From NCBI RefSeq assembly GCF_028858725.1, contig NC_084790.1:4904001-4968000 (forward strand): a DNA stretch of 64,000 nt. The letters are read 5' to 3'. The translations under genes and the position numbers were made by a program. Of this stretch, positions 37,901-51,539 are shown piece after piece (position 1 is the stretch's first letter; every line of letters begins with the position of its first letter). This stretch comes from Colius striatus. Lineage: Eukaryota; Chordata; Aves; Coliiformes; Coliidae. The notes beneath the pieces are model-generated. The model was given only the letters and a program-made list of their open reading frames with translations, did no database searches and was not told the DNA's origin.

Positions 37901-39721
37901 GTGCAGAATGTGTCTGGCAACAACCTGACCATCAGCGGCCTGAGCCCGACCCAGATCCAGCTCCAGATGGAACAAGCTCTGTCGGGAGAGATTCAGCCCG
38001 GGGAGAAGAGGCGGCGCATGGCGTGTACCTGCCCCAACTGCAAGGACAGCGACAAGAGGTGAGCAAGGCACTGGCCGGGGGGCAGCTCTGCAGGGCCCCC
38101 AGCCCTTCCCCATGCCTCACCCGCCCCTTTCCTCACCAGGCCGGGGGACCCAGGCAAGAAGAGGCACATCTGCCACATCCCCGAGTGCGGCAGGACCTTC
38201 CGCAAGACCTCACTGCTGCGCGCTCACGTCCGCCTGCACACGGGCGAGAGGCCGTTCGTCTGCAACTGGGTGCTCTGCGGGAAACGCTTCACACGCAGCG
38301 ACGAGCTGCAGCGACACGCTCGCACGCACACAGGTCTGCGGCCCCTTCCTGCCCTGGGGCAGCCCCCGAGTGCTGGCTCAGCCTCTGCAGGGTCCTGAGC
38401 TCAGTGGTAGACAAGGGGGGATGAGCTGAGCGGAGGAATGGGGTGATCTTGGGCTGCTGTAAGTTGTCCATGTGATTTGACTGAGTTTCTGGGAGGGACT
38501 GAGGGACTTTTCAGCGGGATCTTAACCAGCTTGAGAGTTGGGCAGAGAGGAACCTCATGAAGTTCAACAAGGGTAAGGACAGAGTCCTGCATCTGGGGAG
38601 GAACAGCCTCATGCACCAGGCCAGGCTGGGGATGACCTGCTGGAGAGCAGCTGTGCAGAGAGACCTGGGAGTGCTGGGGGATAATAAACTGACCACGAGC
38701 CAGCACCGTGCCCTCGTGGGCAAGAAGCCAACAGCAGCCTGGGGGCATCAAGAAGAGTGTGAGAAGCAGATTAAGAGGTTCTTCTCCCACTCTGCCCTGG
38801 TGAGGCCTCGTCTGGAGTCCTGTGTCAGTTTTGGGCTCCCCAGCTCAAGAGAGACAGGGAACTCCCGGAGAGGGCAGTGCAGGGCCACCAAGATGATCAG
38901 GGGACTGGAACACCTCTTTGAGGAGGAAAGGCTGTGGGACCTGGGGCTGTTTAGTCTGGAGGAGAGGAGACTGCAGGGGGATCTCATTAATACTCACAAG
39001 TATTTAAAAGATGGGTGTCAAGGGGATGGGGCAGCACCTTTTTCTGTAGTGTCCAGTGACAGGACAAGGGCTGATGTACATAAGTTGGAACACAAAAAGT
39101 TCCATTTCAACGTAAGAAGAAACCCTTTCACTGCTGAGGTGAGGGAGCCCTGGCACAGGCTGCCCAGGGAGGGTGTGGAGGTTCCTTCTCTGGAGGTTTT
39201 CCAAACCCACCTGGACACGTTCCTGTGTGACCTACTCTAGGTGGGACCTGCTTTGGCAGGGGGTTTGCATAAGATGAGCTTTAGAGGTCCCTTCCAACCC
39301 CCACCCTTCTGTGATTCTGTGATTTGGGGTGGGTGTCTGGGGCTTTAGGTCCCCAGGTGGTGGTGGGGATGGAGCTGATGTGAGAAGGGATGGGGCTGAA
39401 GAGTGGACGTGGTGCAGGGGGTGCCGCTGCCACCCCGGGGAATCCCTGCTGTCCCCACTGGCTGGTTTTGGGAAGTGCAGGGACAAAAGCCAGTAGGTGA
39501 GGGTGCTGCTGGGGGAAAGAAGGTGCTGCTGGAAGGATGAAGGTGCTTTGGGGGGGGAGGGTGCTGCAGGGCTGTGGCATGCTGGGTGCCACGTCCGACC
39601 GCCGCTGCTCTTCCCCGCAGGCGACAAGCGATTCGAGTGCGCGCAGTGCCAGAAGCGCTTCATGCGGAGCGACCACCTGACGAAGCACTACAAAACCCAC
39701 CTGGTCACCAAGAACTTGTAG
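31928..39721 (+). CDS. SP2: Transcription factor Sp2
   Basis: Seven exonic segments: 31928-31990 (exon from about 31916), 33326-34273, 35119-35419, 37884-38058, 38140-38333 and 39621-39721, total 1782 bases, 593 residues. The start [20 protein letters not shown] equals the second methionine of human Sp2 (613 residues); the mammalian upstream Met is not preserved before it. The large exon is the glutamine-rich activation region (for example [20 protein letters not shown]). The nuclear Buttonhead box CTCPNC lies at 485-490. Zinc fingers are C507-H529, C537-H559 and C567-H587, ending HLVTKNL. It is a nuclear factor acting with NF-Y at housekeeping promoters. Introns hold four sense-strand CR1 copies and a palindromic element. 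A possible poison exon lies at 37441-37526. All frames are intact. Confidence 0.98.
32405..33215 (+). mobile_element. CR1 LINE, 5'-truncated, with RT C-terminal region
   Basis: About 810 bases of CR1 ending in the diagnostic CTGTGATTCTGTGATT tail. A 166-residue open frame (32451-32951) covers the end of the reverse transcriptase, with landmarks such as [20 protein letters not shown] and [20 protein letters not shown]. Sense orientation in the SP2 intron just before exon 33326. The long open stretch suggests a moderately recent insertion. Confidence 0.95.
34395..34616 (+). mobile_element. CR1 LINE 3' fragment
   Basis: GGAGGAACTTTTTCCCTGAG through TCTATGATTCTCTGATG, the CR1 3' end only, sense strand in an SP2 intron. 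It is close in sequence to the LRRC46-intron copy (shared GGTGAGCTGGGCAG-type block), so the two may be the same CR1 subfamily. Confidence 0.9.
35553..36238 (+). mobile_element. CR1 LINE, 5'-truncated, older
   Basis: GAACAAGCCCCTGTACCAGG through TTGATGATTCTAATG. The RT-end segment is interrupted by indels (GARS and GCTTACCAAG variants), so it looks older than the copy at 32405. Sense strand, SP2 intron following exon 35119-35419. Confidence 0.92.
37441..37526 (+). other. Predicted cassette (poison) exon in SP2
   Basis: A long pyrimidine tract ends TTCTTCTTTCCAG at 37440, a strong acceptor. The 86-base GC-rich block after it ends at a GGG followed by GTAAGT (37527), the left tip of a palindromic element. 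Inserted between exons 35119-35419 and 37884-38058, it stays open for 29 codons, then shifts exon 37884 into a frame reaching TGA at its fifteenth codon. Inclusion would predict nonsense-mediated decay. No transcript evidence available. Confidence 0.35.
37526..37672. mobile_element. Palindromic MITE-like element, 147 bp
   Basis: Left arm 37526-37574 begins GGTAAGTCCC and ends TTCAAAGTTT; right arm 37627-37672 begins AAACTTTGAA and ends GGGACTTACC. The arms are imperfect reverse complements over about 47 bases, with a 52-base loop. There is no coding capacity, as in non-autonomous DNA transposons. Target-site duplication is not clear (CCGG-like bases flank both ends). Family unknown to me. Confidence 0.7.
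38515..39322 (+). mobile_element. CR1 LINE, 5'-truncated, with RT C-terminal region
   Basis: About 800 bases ending CTTCTGTGATTCTGTGATTT. A near-continuous RT-end frame of 227 codons includes [20 protein letters not shown] and [20 protein letters not shown]. Sense strand in the SP2 intron between exons 38140-38333 and 39621-39721. Confidence 0.95.
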
Positions 39722-40516
39722 GGCCGGGAGCTGCCCCACAGCTCCCCACCTCTGTGGCCAGGCCTCGCCGGGGCGCCGCGCCCGCACCAATCTCGCACTT
39801 GGACGTCCCCAACCGCGGAGAGGAGCCGCGGGGACGTGCGCCTGCCCTTCCTCCCACACACCGCCTCAGGCAGCCCCTGGCAAAGGGAGTGAGGGGCTGA
39901 CCCTCCCGGCGGATCCCCCACCCTCCCTTTAGGTCTCCAGGGCCGTGGGGTGGCCCGTTGGTGGCCCAAAGCCCAGGAGCTGGGCACAGAGAGGCCAGCT
40001 ACGGCACGAGTGGGATGGGAGAGGCTCCATAGCACATTCCTACTTTATATTTAAAGTCTATAAATAGCTATAAATATCTCTATCTCCCTTTGGAAGGTCC
40101 CTTTTTTCTATGGAGATGGTTGCCTTACGCTCCCTGCTCCCCAGCACTCTGGGTCCTGTGTGCTTCTCTTAATCTTTATTTAATTCCTCCGTAAGATGCC
40201 GCCCATCATCTCGCCCCCTTTTCCTCCCAACGTTTCTTTTCCAGTACTGGAGAGGTTTTTTGCTTCTGTTTTTCTCTCAGATGTCTCTTCTCTCCCCGTT
40301 TTTGCGTTTCTGAGTGACGTGGCGCTTTTCCTTACGAATCTTGGGAGTTCAGCCCCCTCCCCTCCCCCGTGTGCTGCTCCCTGTGTATAGTGTACATTGT
40401 ATCATAGATTATATTGCTTTTGTGGTCAATACGTGTTTAACGAAAAACAAAACAAAAAAAACCACCCAAAACATACGGCTTGTTATTTTTTAAGCTTTTA
40501 AGTTAAACAAATCCAC

Positions 40517-40522
40517 TTTATT
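40517..40522 (-). terminator. Minus-strand poly(A) signal for the 41.2-kb gene
   Basis: TTTATT on the plus strand (AATAAA on minus). It is the first such signal about 720 bases past the stop of the unrecognised minus-strand gene. Confidence 0.4.
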
Positions 40523-40618
40523 TTTTAGCTGCAAACTGCCCCAGGTTGTTTTCTGGACGACGGTTGATGGGAGCTGTTTGTTCTTCATCTGCCTCAGGGA
40601 CTGTGGGGGCACCTGCTG

Positions 40619-40624
40619 AATAAA
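40619..40624 (+). terminator. SP2 poly(A) signal (AATAAA)
   Basis: AATAAA in GCTGAATAAATCTTG. It lies about 100 bases beyond the opposing minus-strand signal at 40517-40522, so the two convergent 3' UTRs would overlap. Confidence 0.5.
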
Positions 40625-41243
40625 TCTTGTCACCAGAGGTAGATGCAGTGCCGTGTGTGCCACCCAGGGTCCTTTCTGTCCTGAGCCAGACGTGCAGCCA
40701 GAGCCAACCAGGGTGGCAAAGAGCTGGAGGGGTGAGGCTCTGTGTGGGTGGGATGGCCGCGGGGTTTACTGACAGGAATCCCAAATGTCGCTGTAAACTA
40801 CCTTAGTTACAGGAAAAGTCCTGGGTTGTGGGTGGACACCAGTGGCACCACGACACCGGCATCTCCTGGCTTCACTCTGCCTGGCCCTCGACCCCACCAG
40901 CGCAGCAGGAGCCGTGGCCCTGGGCTCTCCTGCTGTGGGGCCGAGCCACTTGCTCTGCCAGGCCACTGCTGCAGCCACAGCCCCTCTGTCAGCTCAATGC
41001 CTCGATCCCACCGCCCCCAGCACGTCCTCTCGCCCTGTCTGGGAGCTCCTGGTTTGCCCCGAGGGGCCGTGGCTGTCCCGTGGGGTCTCAGCTCACTCCT
41101 TCCCCACCCTGTCCCTGGGATGTGCTGCGCTGGCTGTTATGTGACGTTCTCTGTGGGGCCTGAGCCCGGCCTCACGTCCTGAGGCACCACCATGGCTGAC
41201 ACAGGACAAGGAGTGGCACGAGGGACTCCGTCCCCTTGCCCCA

Positions 41244-42374
41244 TCACAGTTCCTCCCTTGTCCCGCTGACCACAGCCACGGGCAGGTACAGGGGCTGCTC
41301 CATGCTGGTGGTGGTGTGGGCAATGGGCTGCCCTGTGCCCGAGAACCAGAGCAGTGTCTTCTGCAAGAAGTAACCAAGGAGGCAATGGCTCATGAGCTTG
41401 GGCTTGTCAGTGGGGACCTGTGAGAGCTCATCCAGCTGCGGGTGGGTGATGCAGACCCTCAAGTTGGGCACCAGCTCGAGTTCGGGCCTCCTCCTGCAGC
41501 AAGGAAGAGAGCTCTCATCTGGGTCCTGGACAGAGCCTCGGACCCCTGTGCTACCCCAAACCCCTCCATCCCTGGGCCACTTCTCCAGTACCGTGAGGCA
41601 ACACTTTTGCCTGCTCAGCACTGTGCCCAGTGGTATCTCAGGAGCCTTGGTGGGACCCACAGAGCCCTGACCAGCCCCAAAGCACCTCGACAGGTGAGGC
41701 CCAGAGCAGAGTGCCATTGGGCAGCAGGTTCCCCCAGCCCTTCTCCCAGAGGCAGGTGGCGTCAGTGAGCGTGGCCAGGCTGCCAGCCCCCTCCTCGCTG
41801 CCCAAGCAGGAGAGGAAGCCTCTGGGCAGCCCTGCCAGGCGGGGGCTCTGCGGGATGTTGTCTGGGGCACAGTCCTGCTCCCTGGGGCTGTGAGTAGAGA
41901 AGGTCTGGAGCCCCCCAACCTGCAGGGACGGGAGGGTGGCTGGGCATGAGCGTCTCGCCCCCCAGCACCCCTCATCCCATCCTCACCTCCCCTCTTCCCT
42001 CTGTCCCCATTCTTCCCCATTCTGTCTCCATCTCTCCCCTGCAGCTCCCCTGCCCACTTTTCCACAAACCTCCCTCTGTATCCGCCCTCCCCGTCCCTAG
42101 TGTCCCCCCACGCCTTGCCCTCCATGTTCCCTGTCCCTAAACCTCTGTCCCCGCGTCCCCCACCCCTCCTGCCCCGCCACCTGCGTCCCCCAGACCCCAA
42201 CACCCCGTCCCCACCTTTCCTGTCCCCCATGTCTCCGAGTCCCTGCCACGCTCTCCGCGTCCCCACAGTGTCCCCGCAGCCCCTGAGTCCCCATCCCGCC
42301 AGTGCCGCCGGCCCCGGCCCCGCTCGGCTCTGGGGACGCTGCACCTTTAAGAGCGTCTCCGCGTGCTTCTTCAC
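41244..42374 (-). CDS. Unrecognised minus-strand gene, model incomplete
   Basis: Three candidate exons. A terminal exon at 41493-41244 (acceptor CTGCAG) encodes 83 codons ending in stop, with RPELELVPNLRVCITHPQLD and KTLLWFSGTGQPIAHTTTSM then PLYLPVAVVSG. A middle exon starts at 41919 after CCCTGCAG and encodes about 80 residues including CLGSEEGAGSLATLTDATCL and WEKGWGNLLPNGTLLWASP; its donor is uncertain (phase fits GCTG/GTCAGG at 41672). A first exon ends at 42345 (TTAAAG/GTGCAG) and reads VKKHAETLLK, but no in-frame ATG is visible before it; the frame simply begins at a GTG at 42374. Composition is clearly protein-like and splice sites are plausible. I cannot name the family. It is divergent from PNPO and shares its promoter interval, and is convergent with SP2. 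Confidence 0.45.
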   Translation of the reverse strand: MKKHAETLLKVQRPQSRAGPGPAALAGWGLRGCGDTVGTRRAWQGLGDMGDRKGGDGVLGSGGRRWRGRRGGGRGDRGLGTGNMEGKAWGDTRDGEGGYRGRFVEKWAGELQGRDGDRMGKNGDRGKRGGEDGMRGAGGRDAHAQPPSRPCRLGGSRPSLLTAPGSRTVPQTTSRRAPAWQGCPEASSPAWAARRGLAAWPRSLTPPASGRRAGGTCCPMALCSGPHLSRCFGAGQGSVGPTKAPEIPLGTVLSRQKCCLTVLEKWPRDGGVWGSTGVRGSVQDPDESSLPCCRRRPELELVPNLRVCITHPQLDELSQVPTDKPKLMSHCLLGYFLQKTLLWFSGTGQPIAHTTTSMEQPLYLPVAVVSGTREEL

Positions 42375-42558
42375 GGCGCCGACATCACTTCCGGGTCTCC
42401 CCCGCCCCGCCCCCTTCGCCGGCTTCCATTGGCTGGCAGCGCCCCGAGCTCCTCCTCGCTATTGGCTGACGAGGGAGGGGCGGGGCCGGGCTGTACCACT
42501 CCCCGGGGCGGGGGAAGTCTGGATTCGTCTCCGCCCGCTCCCGTCGGCCGCGGCCGGG
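42375..42558 (+). promoter_or_regulatory. PNPO: PNPO promoter, probably bidirectional
   Basis: A 184-bp CpG interval separates the PNPO start codon from the minus-strand first exon. Two inverted CCAAT boxes lie at 42428 and 42461 (CCATTGGCTGG and CTATTGGCTGAC), 33 bases apart, with GC boxes near 42480. No TATA box. Confidence 0.6.
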
Positions 42559-46089
<3,531 letters not shown>

Positions 46090-46689
46090 GGCTGACGGCA
46101 TCTCCGGCCGTGTTGGCCGCATCGGGAGCATCACCTCTGCCAAACCCTGTCATGCCCCAGGGAACAGGCCTGGCCTTGCTCTGCCCTCCCCCAGATGCAT
46201 GCTGACCTCACAGGGGTGCTGGGGGGCCTCTGGTTCAGCCCCAGTGGCCCTCTTCCTCCTTTGCTTCTCCCTGGCATGGGCAGGTCCCAGAGACCCTTTG
46301 CTTCCCATCACCAGCCCATGGGGAGCCACTGCTCCTGGTGCTGCTGGCAGTTAATTAATCATGGAGGGATCAAGAAAGACCCCAATGAACCCCCTGCCCC
46401 CATCCTGCCACTTCTGCCACCACTTGTGTCTTGTGTTTGAGCCAGAACCATGCAACGTGCCCCCTCTGTGCAGTAATTTATTGAATCGTGTCACTAGTCT
46501 GTGCAAACCCATTTTTAATTGCAGGTTGAACCGTGTCACCGGTGTTGGTTGTTGGCTGCACGTGTTGCCACAGGCACACCCCATCTCCCTCCCGGGCCGT
46601 GGGACCCTGACCCTCAGCCTGCTTGTTCAGGGAGGGCTGGACTGGCACCGCTCCCCGTCCCCCACAGCTGCCTGTCCAAGCTTGGAGAA

Positions 46690-46695
46690 AATAAA
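46690..46695 (+). terminator. PNPO poly(A) signal (AATAAA)
   Basis: AATAAA in GGAGAAAATAAACCCC, 600 bases past the PNPO stop. No earlier AATAAA on this strand in the 3' UTR. Confidence 0.75.
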
Positions 46696-46699
46696 CCCC

Positions 46700-47775
46700 A
46701 GTGGTGCAGAGCTGTGCAGTGGGTCTGAGTTAATTTTTACCCATGCAGGTCCGGGCCGTGCTTCCTGTCAGACAAAGCTCGGTGCAGCTGGGATCCCAGT
46801 CCATGGGGTAGCAGAGGGTGCTGGCAGCCTTCGCTGCCCTGGGCCACAGCCCAGAGAAACTGAGCCCTGATAACCTTCACCCTCTCCTGGCTCCTCGTTT
46901 GCTCTCCCAGTCCCGGGCTCTCTGTGCAGGATGGTGCTGGAGGCTTTACCATGGATGGGAGTGCCCCTGGCAGGTTCCTGGCCGTGCCCTGCAGTGAGAG
47001 GAGCTGATGGAGTCATCCCCAGGCCGAGGGGAGCCACATGAAGTGGCCACGGAGGCCACCACGCACATTGTGCTGCTGGGACAGACTGACTCGGTAGCTG
47101 TGGTGCCTCAGGGGCAGCCGCTGCAGTGGGACATGGAGGGGACAGCAGGCATTCTGGCATCACCTCGATGGGACAGCGTGAAGGGGCAGCTTGTTGTCTT
47201 GGGGGCTTTGCTGGGGGGGCTGGCAGCAGAGCCAGGTCTCCCACACACCCCAGCGTTAGGAGCCCAGATACCACAGTGATGGGTGTTAAATGGGCTGATG
47301 GGCACTGGCTGTCTGCTGACAGCCCTCCCCCACCCTGCTCCCTCCCTTCCCTCACAGGCAGGATCCCTCTGGCACTGCCAGCCTGGGAAAAAGACCAGCC
47401 TGTGCGCCAGCGAGCGCGGGCAGAGCAAACAGCAGAGGGTGGGGGCCCAGGGCTGGCCTGGCACAGGGTTTGTGCAGGGGAACAGGACAGGGTGTGGGGG
47501 GGAAGTTGGACTCAGGTACTTGGCACCATCCAGCTTTTGTCACAGCCGGGAAGCGGTTGCTCCTGTTGACTTGAGCCTCAGCCGCACCCAGCTCGCTCGC
47601 AGGGAGGGTTCCCCAGGCCTATGGCAATGCTGACAATGGCCACCCCCATGCCTGTGCCCCCTGGGACGTTGGCATGGGCACCAATCCCCACCGGGGTCAT
47701 GGGAGGGACCCTTTATCCATGCCAGGCTCTCCCCTTGCCCAAGCCCCTCAGCTGCCTTTGCTTCCGCTTCCAGAC
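46700..47775. other. PNPO-PRR15L intergenic DNA
   Basis: About 1.1 kb of unique GC-rich sequence; no splice-consistent exon, repeat or promoter recognised. Confidence 0.5.
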
Positions 47776-47779
47776 CCGC

Positions 47780-47785
47780 TTTATT
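47780..47785 (-). terminator. PRR15L poly(A) signal (AATAAA)
   Basis: TTTATT on the plus strand (AATAAA on minus), about 700 bases past the PRR15L stop, with no earlier signal on that strand. Confidence 0.6.
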
Positions 47786-48486
47786 CACAACAGTTAATTA
47801 TCAGCAGCTGCCAGAGCTGGCAAAGGCTCAGCTTCCAACCACCCAAACACAGAGGCTGTGGTGGCTGCCCCCGGGGCTGGTTCTTCCCTTCTGGGAGCAG
47901 GGAGTGATTCCTGAATGCCAGTGAGTGAACTGCTCCTCCCGAGAAGCCCTGAGCTCTCCACGGCCACAGCTCAGAAGGGACTTTGCCCACAGGGTTGTTC
48001 CCTCGGGTCAGGGAAGCGTCAAGTCGCCCGGTTTAGGGGTGACTGCTGGCAAGGACATGGCTGTCAGGGGCTCTGCCCCTCAGGTTTGGGAGAGGAGCAG
48101 GGGATCCCCTGGTCTGGCCCCCGCAGAAGTGACAGGCAGGAGGGGAGCAGCAGGAGTGGGGTCGTTGTATGGGTGAACGATGGGCACCAGTGGTCCGCAG
48201 CAAGTGGCCGAGCTGGGGTGAGAGTCCTCATCCCAGTATAACCAGTCAGCCTCGAGGGGTTCCCTCTGCCTGCGGGGGGCTGGGAGGGACCGGCTGCGCC
48301 TGCCTCTGCTCCCCAGTTCTCCCTCTGCCCCTGGCGTGCCACGAGCCCGGGAGGCCGCCGTTAAACCATGTCCTTGCTTCTCTCTCAAATAAACTGCGGT
48401 GCGAGTCCTTCCTCGTCCCGCAGCCGTGGCCGGGCCGCCGCGGGCCGCCGGAGCTGGCGGCCGGTGGGAACCGGCGACCGGCCGCG

Positions 48487-48786
48487 TCATTTCTCCTCCC
48501 GCTCGCCGGCAGGGCAGAGGTTGGGGTTCTCGGACAGCGTCGCCCGCACTTTCTTCTTCTCTTTGAAGCGTCCCGAGTTGGAGACTTTGACGTGTTTGCC
48601 CTTGTTGCTCTTGTCCACGATCTTCTCCAGGCGGGCGGCGAAGCCGGGTGGCCCCTCCTCGCGCGGCCCCTCGGGGGTCTCGCCGGCCGCGGCAGCCTGG
48701 CTGTCGGGGCTCTCGTACAGCACCGTGGGCACCGACCGGCGCTTCCGCAGGAAGGTCAGCTTCCACCAGCCGTGGCTGTCGGCCAT
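48487..48786 (-). CDS. PRR15L: Proline-rich protein 15-like protein
   Basis: A single coding exon of 99 residues (human about 100) starts [20 protein letters not shown]. The conserved block [20 protein letters not shown] followed by [19 protein letters not shown] is the PRR15 family signature. An acceptor (CCATTCCAG) lies 12 bases before the ATG, so a noncoding exon lies upstream, probably in the CpG-rich region 48.9-49.9 kb. It is a small, basic, probably nuclear or cytosolic protein; the PRR15 family is linked to epithelial and placental growth control, but the molecular role is unknown. Placed between PNPO and CDK5RAP3 as in human. Intact. Confidence 0.97.
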   Translation of the reverse strand: MADSHGWWKLTFLRKRRSVPTVLYESPDSQAAAAGETPEGPREEGPPGFAARLEKIVDKSNKGKHVKVSNSGRFKEKKKVRATLSENPNLCPAGEREEK

Positions 48787-48799
48787 CGCCGCCGGCCCC

Positions 48800-50334
48800 T
48801 GGAATGGACGCGGGGGTCGTACTCGCTCCGAGGAAGGGTCCTTCGACCCCCTCAGCCCTGCCGTCCCGGAGCTGACGGGGACGGATAAGGGACAAGGGTT
48901 GCCGAGCTGACAGCGCCGGCCTGGAGCCCGATGCTGTGTTTGCTGAAGGCGGCTCTGGCACTGTCCCGTCGTCCTTGCCGGGATGCTGGTGGCGAGCGAT
49001 GCGGGGGCTGCCCGTGGCCGGGGCCGGGGGCCCGGAGCAGGAGGAGCTGGGCATTGCCAAGCCCGGGGCGAAGGCCGCTGGCCCCATGTCCGGGACAGGG
49101 GGGGAGCCCAGTAAGCAAACGGGAACCGGGGAGCAGGCGGGAGCCGGGAGGGTGCCGGCGCTGGGGTCCCTGCCCGGGGTCACTACCCCGGGGCCGGGGT
49201 TTTCCTCCTGCCCAGCCCTGCCTGCAGGGACAGGCAGGAGCATCGGCTGGGCCCGGCCGCTGCCAGGAACGCTCCGGCAATCCAGGAAGGCTGCGGAGCG
49301 TGGCTCCGGGGCAGGAACAGGGGAGGCGGCTCCCCAGTGGAGGAGACAAACGCTCCCTGGCAGCGGGCAGGGAGGGGATTCCCAGCGCCCCGTCCCCGGA
49401 GCCAACGCGGCTCCGTGCCCCTACCCTGACTGACCCCGCAGACCGACCCCTGCCCGGCACCTCCGGGGTGCTGCCCCCGGCATTGCTTTCGGGTGCCCTG
49501 GCAGGGAGATAAGAGCGTCGAGAACGCGGCCACCACCCCAGGGAAGGTGGCTTGTGGCTCCCTGGGCTGATTCGCCGCGTTTCCCACCCACTCTCCAGCC
49601 CGCGCCAGGGCTGTGCCCCCTCCTCATGCCGGAGCCGGGCAGGACCCCGCGCCGAGCCCCCTCCCGCTCCCCGCCACCGGCAGCCCACACGGTGTACCTG
49701 CACCTCCCGCACCTCCGCTGCGGCCGCCCGTCCCGGGGGTCCCGGGGCAGCTCCGGCTGCAGTGCACGGGCAGGTGCAGTCTACCTGCCGTTGCCCCGTT
49801 TGCTCCCCGTCAAGGTGAACCCGCGACCAAACCCCTCCTGCCTGAGCAAACAGCGGGGCCGGGCCAGGGCACGGCTGAATATTCATGACGGGGAACCCGG
49901 GGCTGAGCCCCGACGGCGGCCGCCAGCCCGCGGCAGCTCCGGGCGCTCGCACCGGTCGTGGCACTCGGCCAAGCTCGCGGTGTCGCCGGCCTCGGGGGCG
50001 GGTCAGTCCCCGGTGGGTGCCGGGGCGGCGGGCGGGACGCGCTTTGGGCAGCCGGGAGTTAAGGGCAGCCGGCGAGGAACGCGGCTCCGGCTTTCGGCGG
50101 GATCAGACGAAACCCGGCGGCTGCCAGACCGGTTCGCTGCTGCGGGGGCACGGGGGGGAAGGAGGAGACCGGCCATCGCCAGCACACGCCACAGGGATGC
50201 GCCGGCCGGGGCTGAGCAACACCTCGGGTGCCCCCGAGCCTGGACGTCCCTGCAGCGGCTCCCCACGTCCCGCGGGCAAACCGAGGCGGCTGCTCCCAGC
50301 GGGCAGGTGGCCGGCGAATCCCGGGTCTGCTCAT
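48800..50334. other. CpG-rich region upstream of PRR15L
   Basis: Very GC- and CpG-rich, with overlapping open frames on both strands that look like base-composition artefacts. It may contain the PRR15L promoter and first exon; I could not choose a donor. A unique AT-rich spot GAATATTCATGA lies at about 49877. Confidence 0.4.
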
Positions 50335-51430
50335 GCTGGGGGTTCCTGAGGGATCTGAGATCTGCTCTGGGTGGCTGGCGATTCCGACGGGGTCTTGCCT
50401 CTGTGCTGGAGCAGCCGGCAGTTCGTGAGGCGTCTGAGGTCTGCCCTGGGGGCAGCTGGTGATGTGGAGCTTTATAGTGACATGTATTAATAAACCTTAT
50501 ACCACCTTATCGCAGTAGTATAAAGCTTATTTTTCAGACGGGACAAAATTCACACACAAGCTGTAAAAAGGTCGTGCTTATCCCCCTACACAATACCTCC
50601 GGGGTCCTCCAACTTCCTTGAAGGCAGAAACCGGTTCTGCGAGGGGCCAAGTGATATCTAAAGTTGCGCAAAGATCAGGGGTGGGAAAGCCTCAGGACTT
50701 ATCATCCCCAAAGCCCCAAAGACCATCACCGGGAGGCGTCATGCAAATGAAAGGAAGTGAAGACCTAATTTACACGCGAAATCGGGGACAGGTTGTGTCA
50801 GGCGGATAATGTCATCATATGATTTTGTAACTTGATAACAAATGTAAGTCAAGCGAGTCGCCGAGTCGGGGGCGCAAGTTCGTGGTGGAGCGATCCCCCG
50901 TGCGCCCGGCGCCGAATAAACAGATCCTCTTTGTAACTTTCGAGTTACAGAGTCTGTTTCTGGAAGTCACTGCGGCTACCCAAGGAAACCGGGATCCCCT
51001 CTGAGGGCAACTGGGGATTCTCATAGGATCAGGGCTCTGTGCTGAAGCAGATGGGGGATCCTCGAGGGATCTGGGATCCCCTTTGGGGTGCCTGGGGATC
51101 TGCCATGGGGATCCTGGCCTTGTGCTGGGGCAGCCAGCAGTCCCCAAGGGCTCTGTGGCTCAGGCAGCCGGCCATCTGGGACCTGCTATGGGGGCAATGA
51201 AGGGACCTCTAGGGACTTGAGATCCCCTCCGGGAGCAACTGGAGATTCCCTTAGGAGCGAGGATTACTTCTGGGGTGTCTGGAGATCCCAGGGGGATCCT
51301 GGCTCTGTGCTGCGGCAGCCAGCGTTCTGTGAGGGCTCCGGGATCCTCAGTGGGATCGGGGGACCTGCTCTGGGGGCAGCTGGGGGAGGGAACTGCAGTC
51401 CCCTCCGGGAACAAATGTGGATCCCCAATG
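50335..51430. repeat. Long-period degenerate tandem repeat interrupted by an LTR
   Basis: Units of roughly 120-140 bp built from GGATCTGGGATCCCCT, GGGGCAACTGGGGATTC and CTCTGTGCTGGGGCAGCCAG-like blocks, seen before (50335-50460) and after (50980-51430) the LTR. About five or six diverged copies. Confidence 0.7.
50465..50970 (+). mobile_element. Solo LTR, endogenous retrovirus-type, fossil
   Basis: A sharply AT-richer 0.5-kb block, unlike its flanks, ends in a retroviral R/U5-like layout: GCGCCGAATAAACAGATCCT then TTTGTAACTTTCGAGTTACA and GAGTCTGTTTCTGG. No internal retroviral genes adjoin it, so it is a solo LTR left by recombination. Its exact ends and target-site duplication are unclear because it lies inside a tandem repeat; the left end could also be near 50562. 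Family not determined. Moderately old, judging by the lack of clean ends. Confidence 0.7.
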
Positions 51431-51539
51431 GACCCGAGCTCGGCTTGGAGGCCTGCCAGGGATGCCCGAGAGGCGCGGGATCCGCTCAGGGCGGCTGCGG
51501 ACCCGCGCGGACCCCGCGCCCAGCCCCGGGACGCGCCGC

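Larger units (their letters stand above)
39722..40640 (+). other. SP2 3' UTR
   Basis: Follows the SP2 stop codon. The end is AT-rich (TACTTTATATTTAAAGTCTA, GTATAGTGTACATTGTATCA) and no other gene is seen. The first canonical AATAAA on the plus strand is at 40619-40624, so the 3' UTR is probably about 0.9 kb. Confidence 0.7.

Noticed and set aside
32451-39240. CR1 reverse-transcriptase frames as host genes
   Set aside because: Clear 5'-truncated LINE copies ending in the CR1 3' tail.
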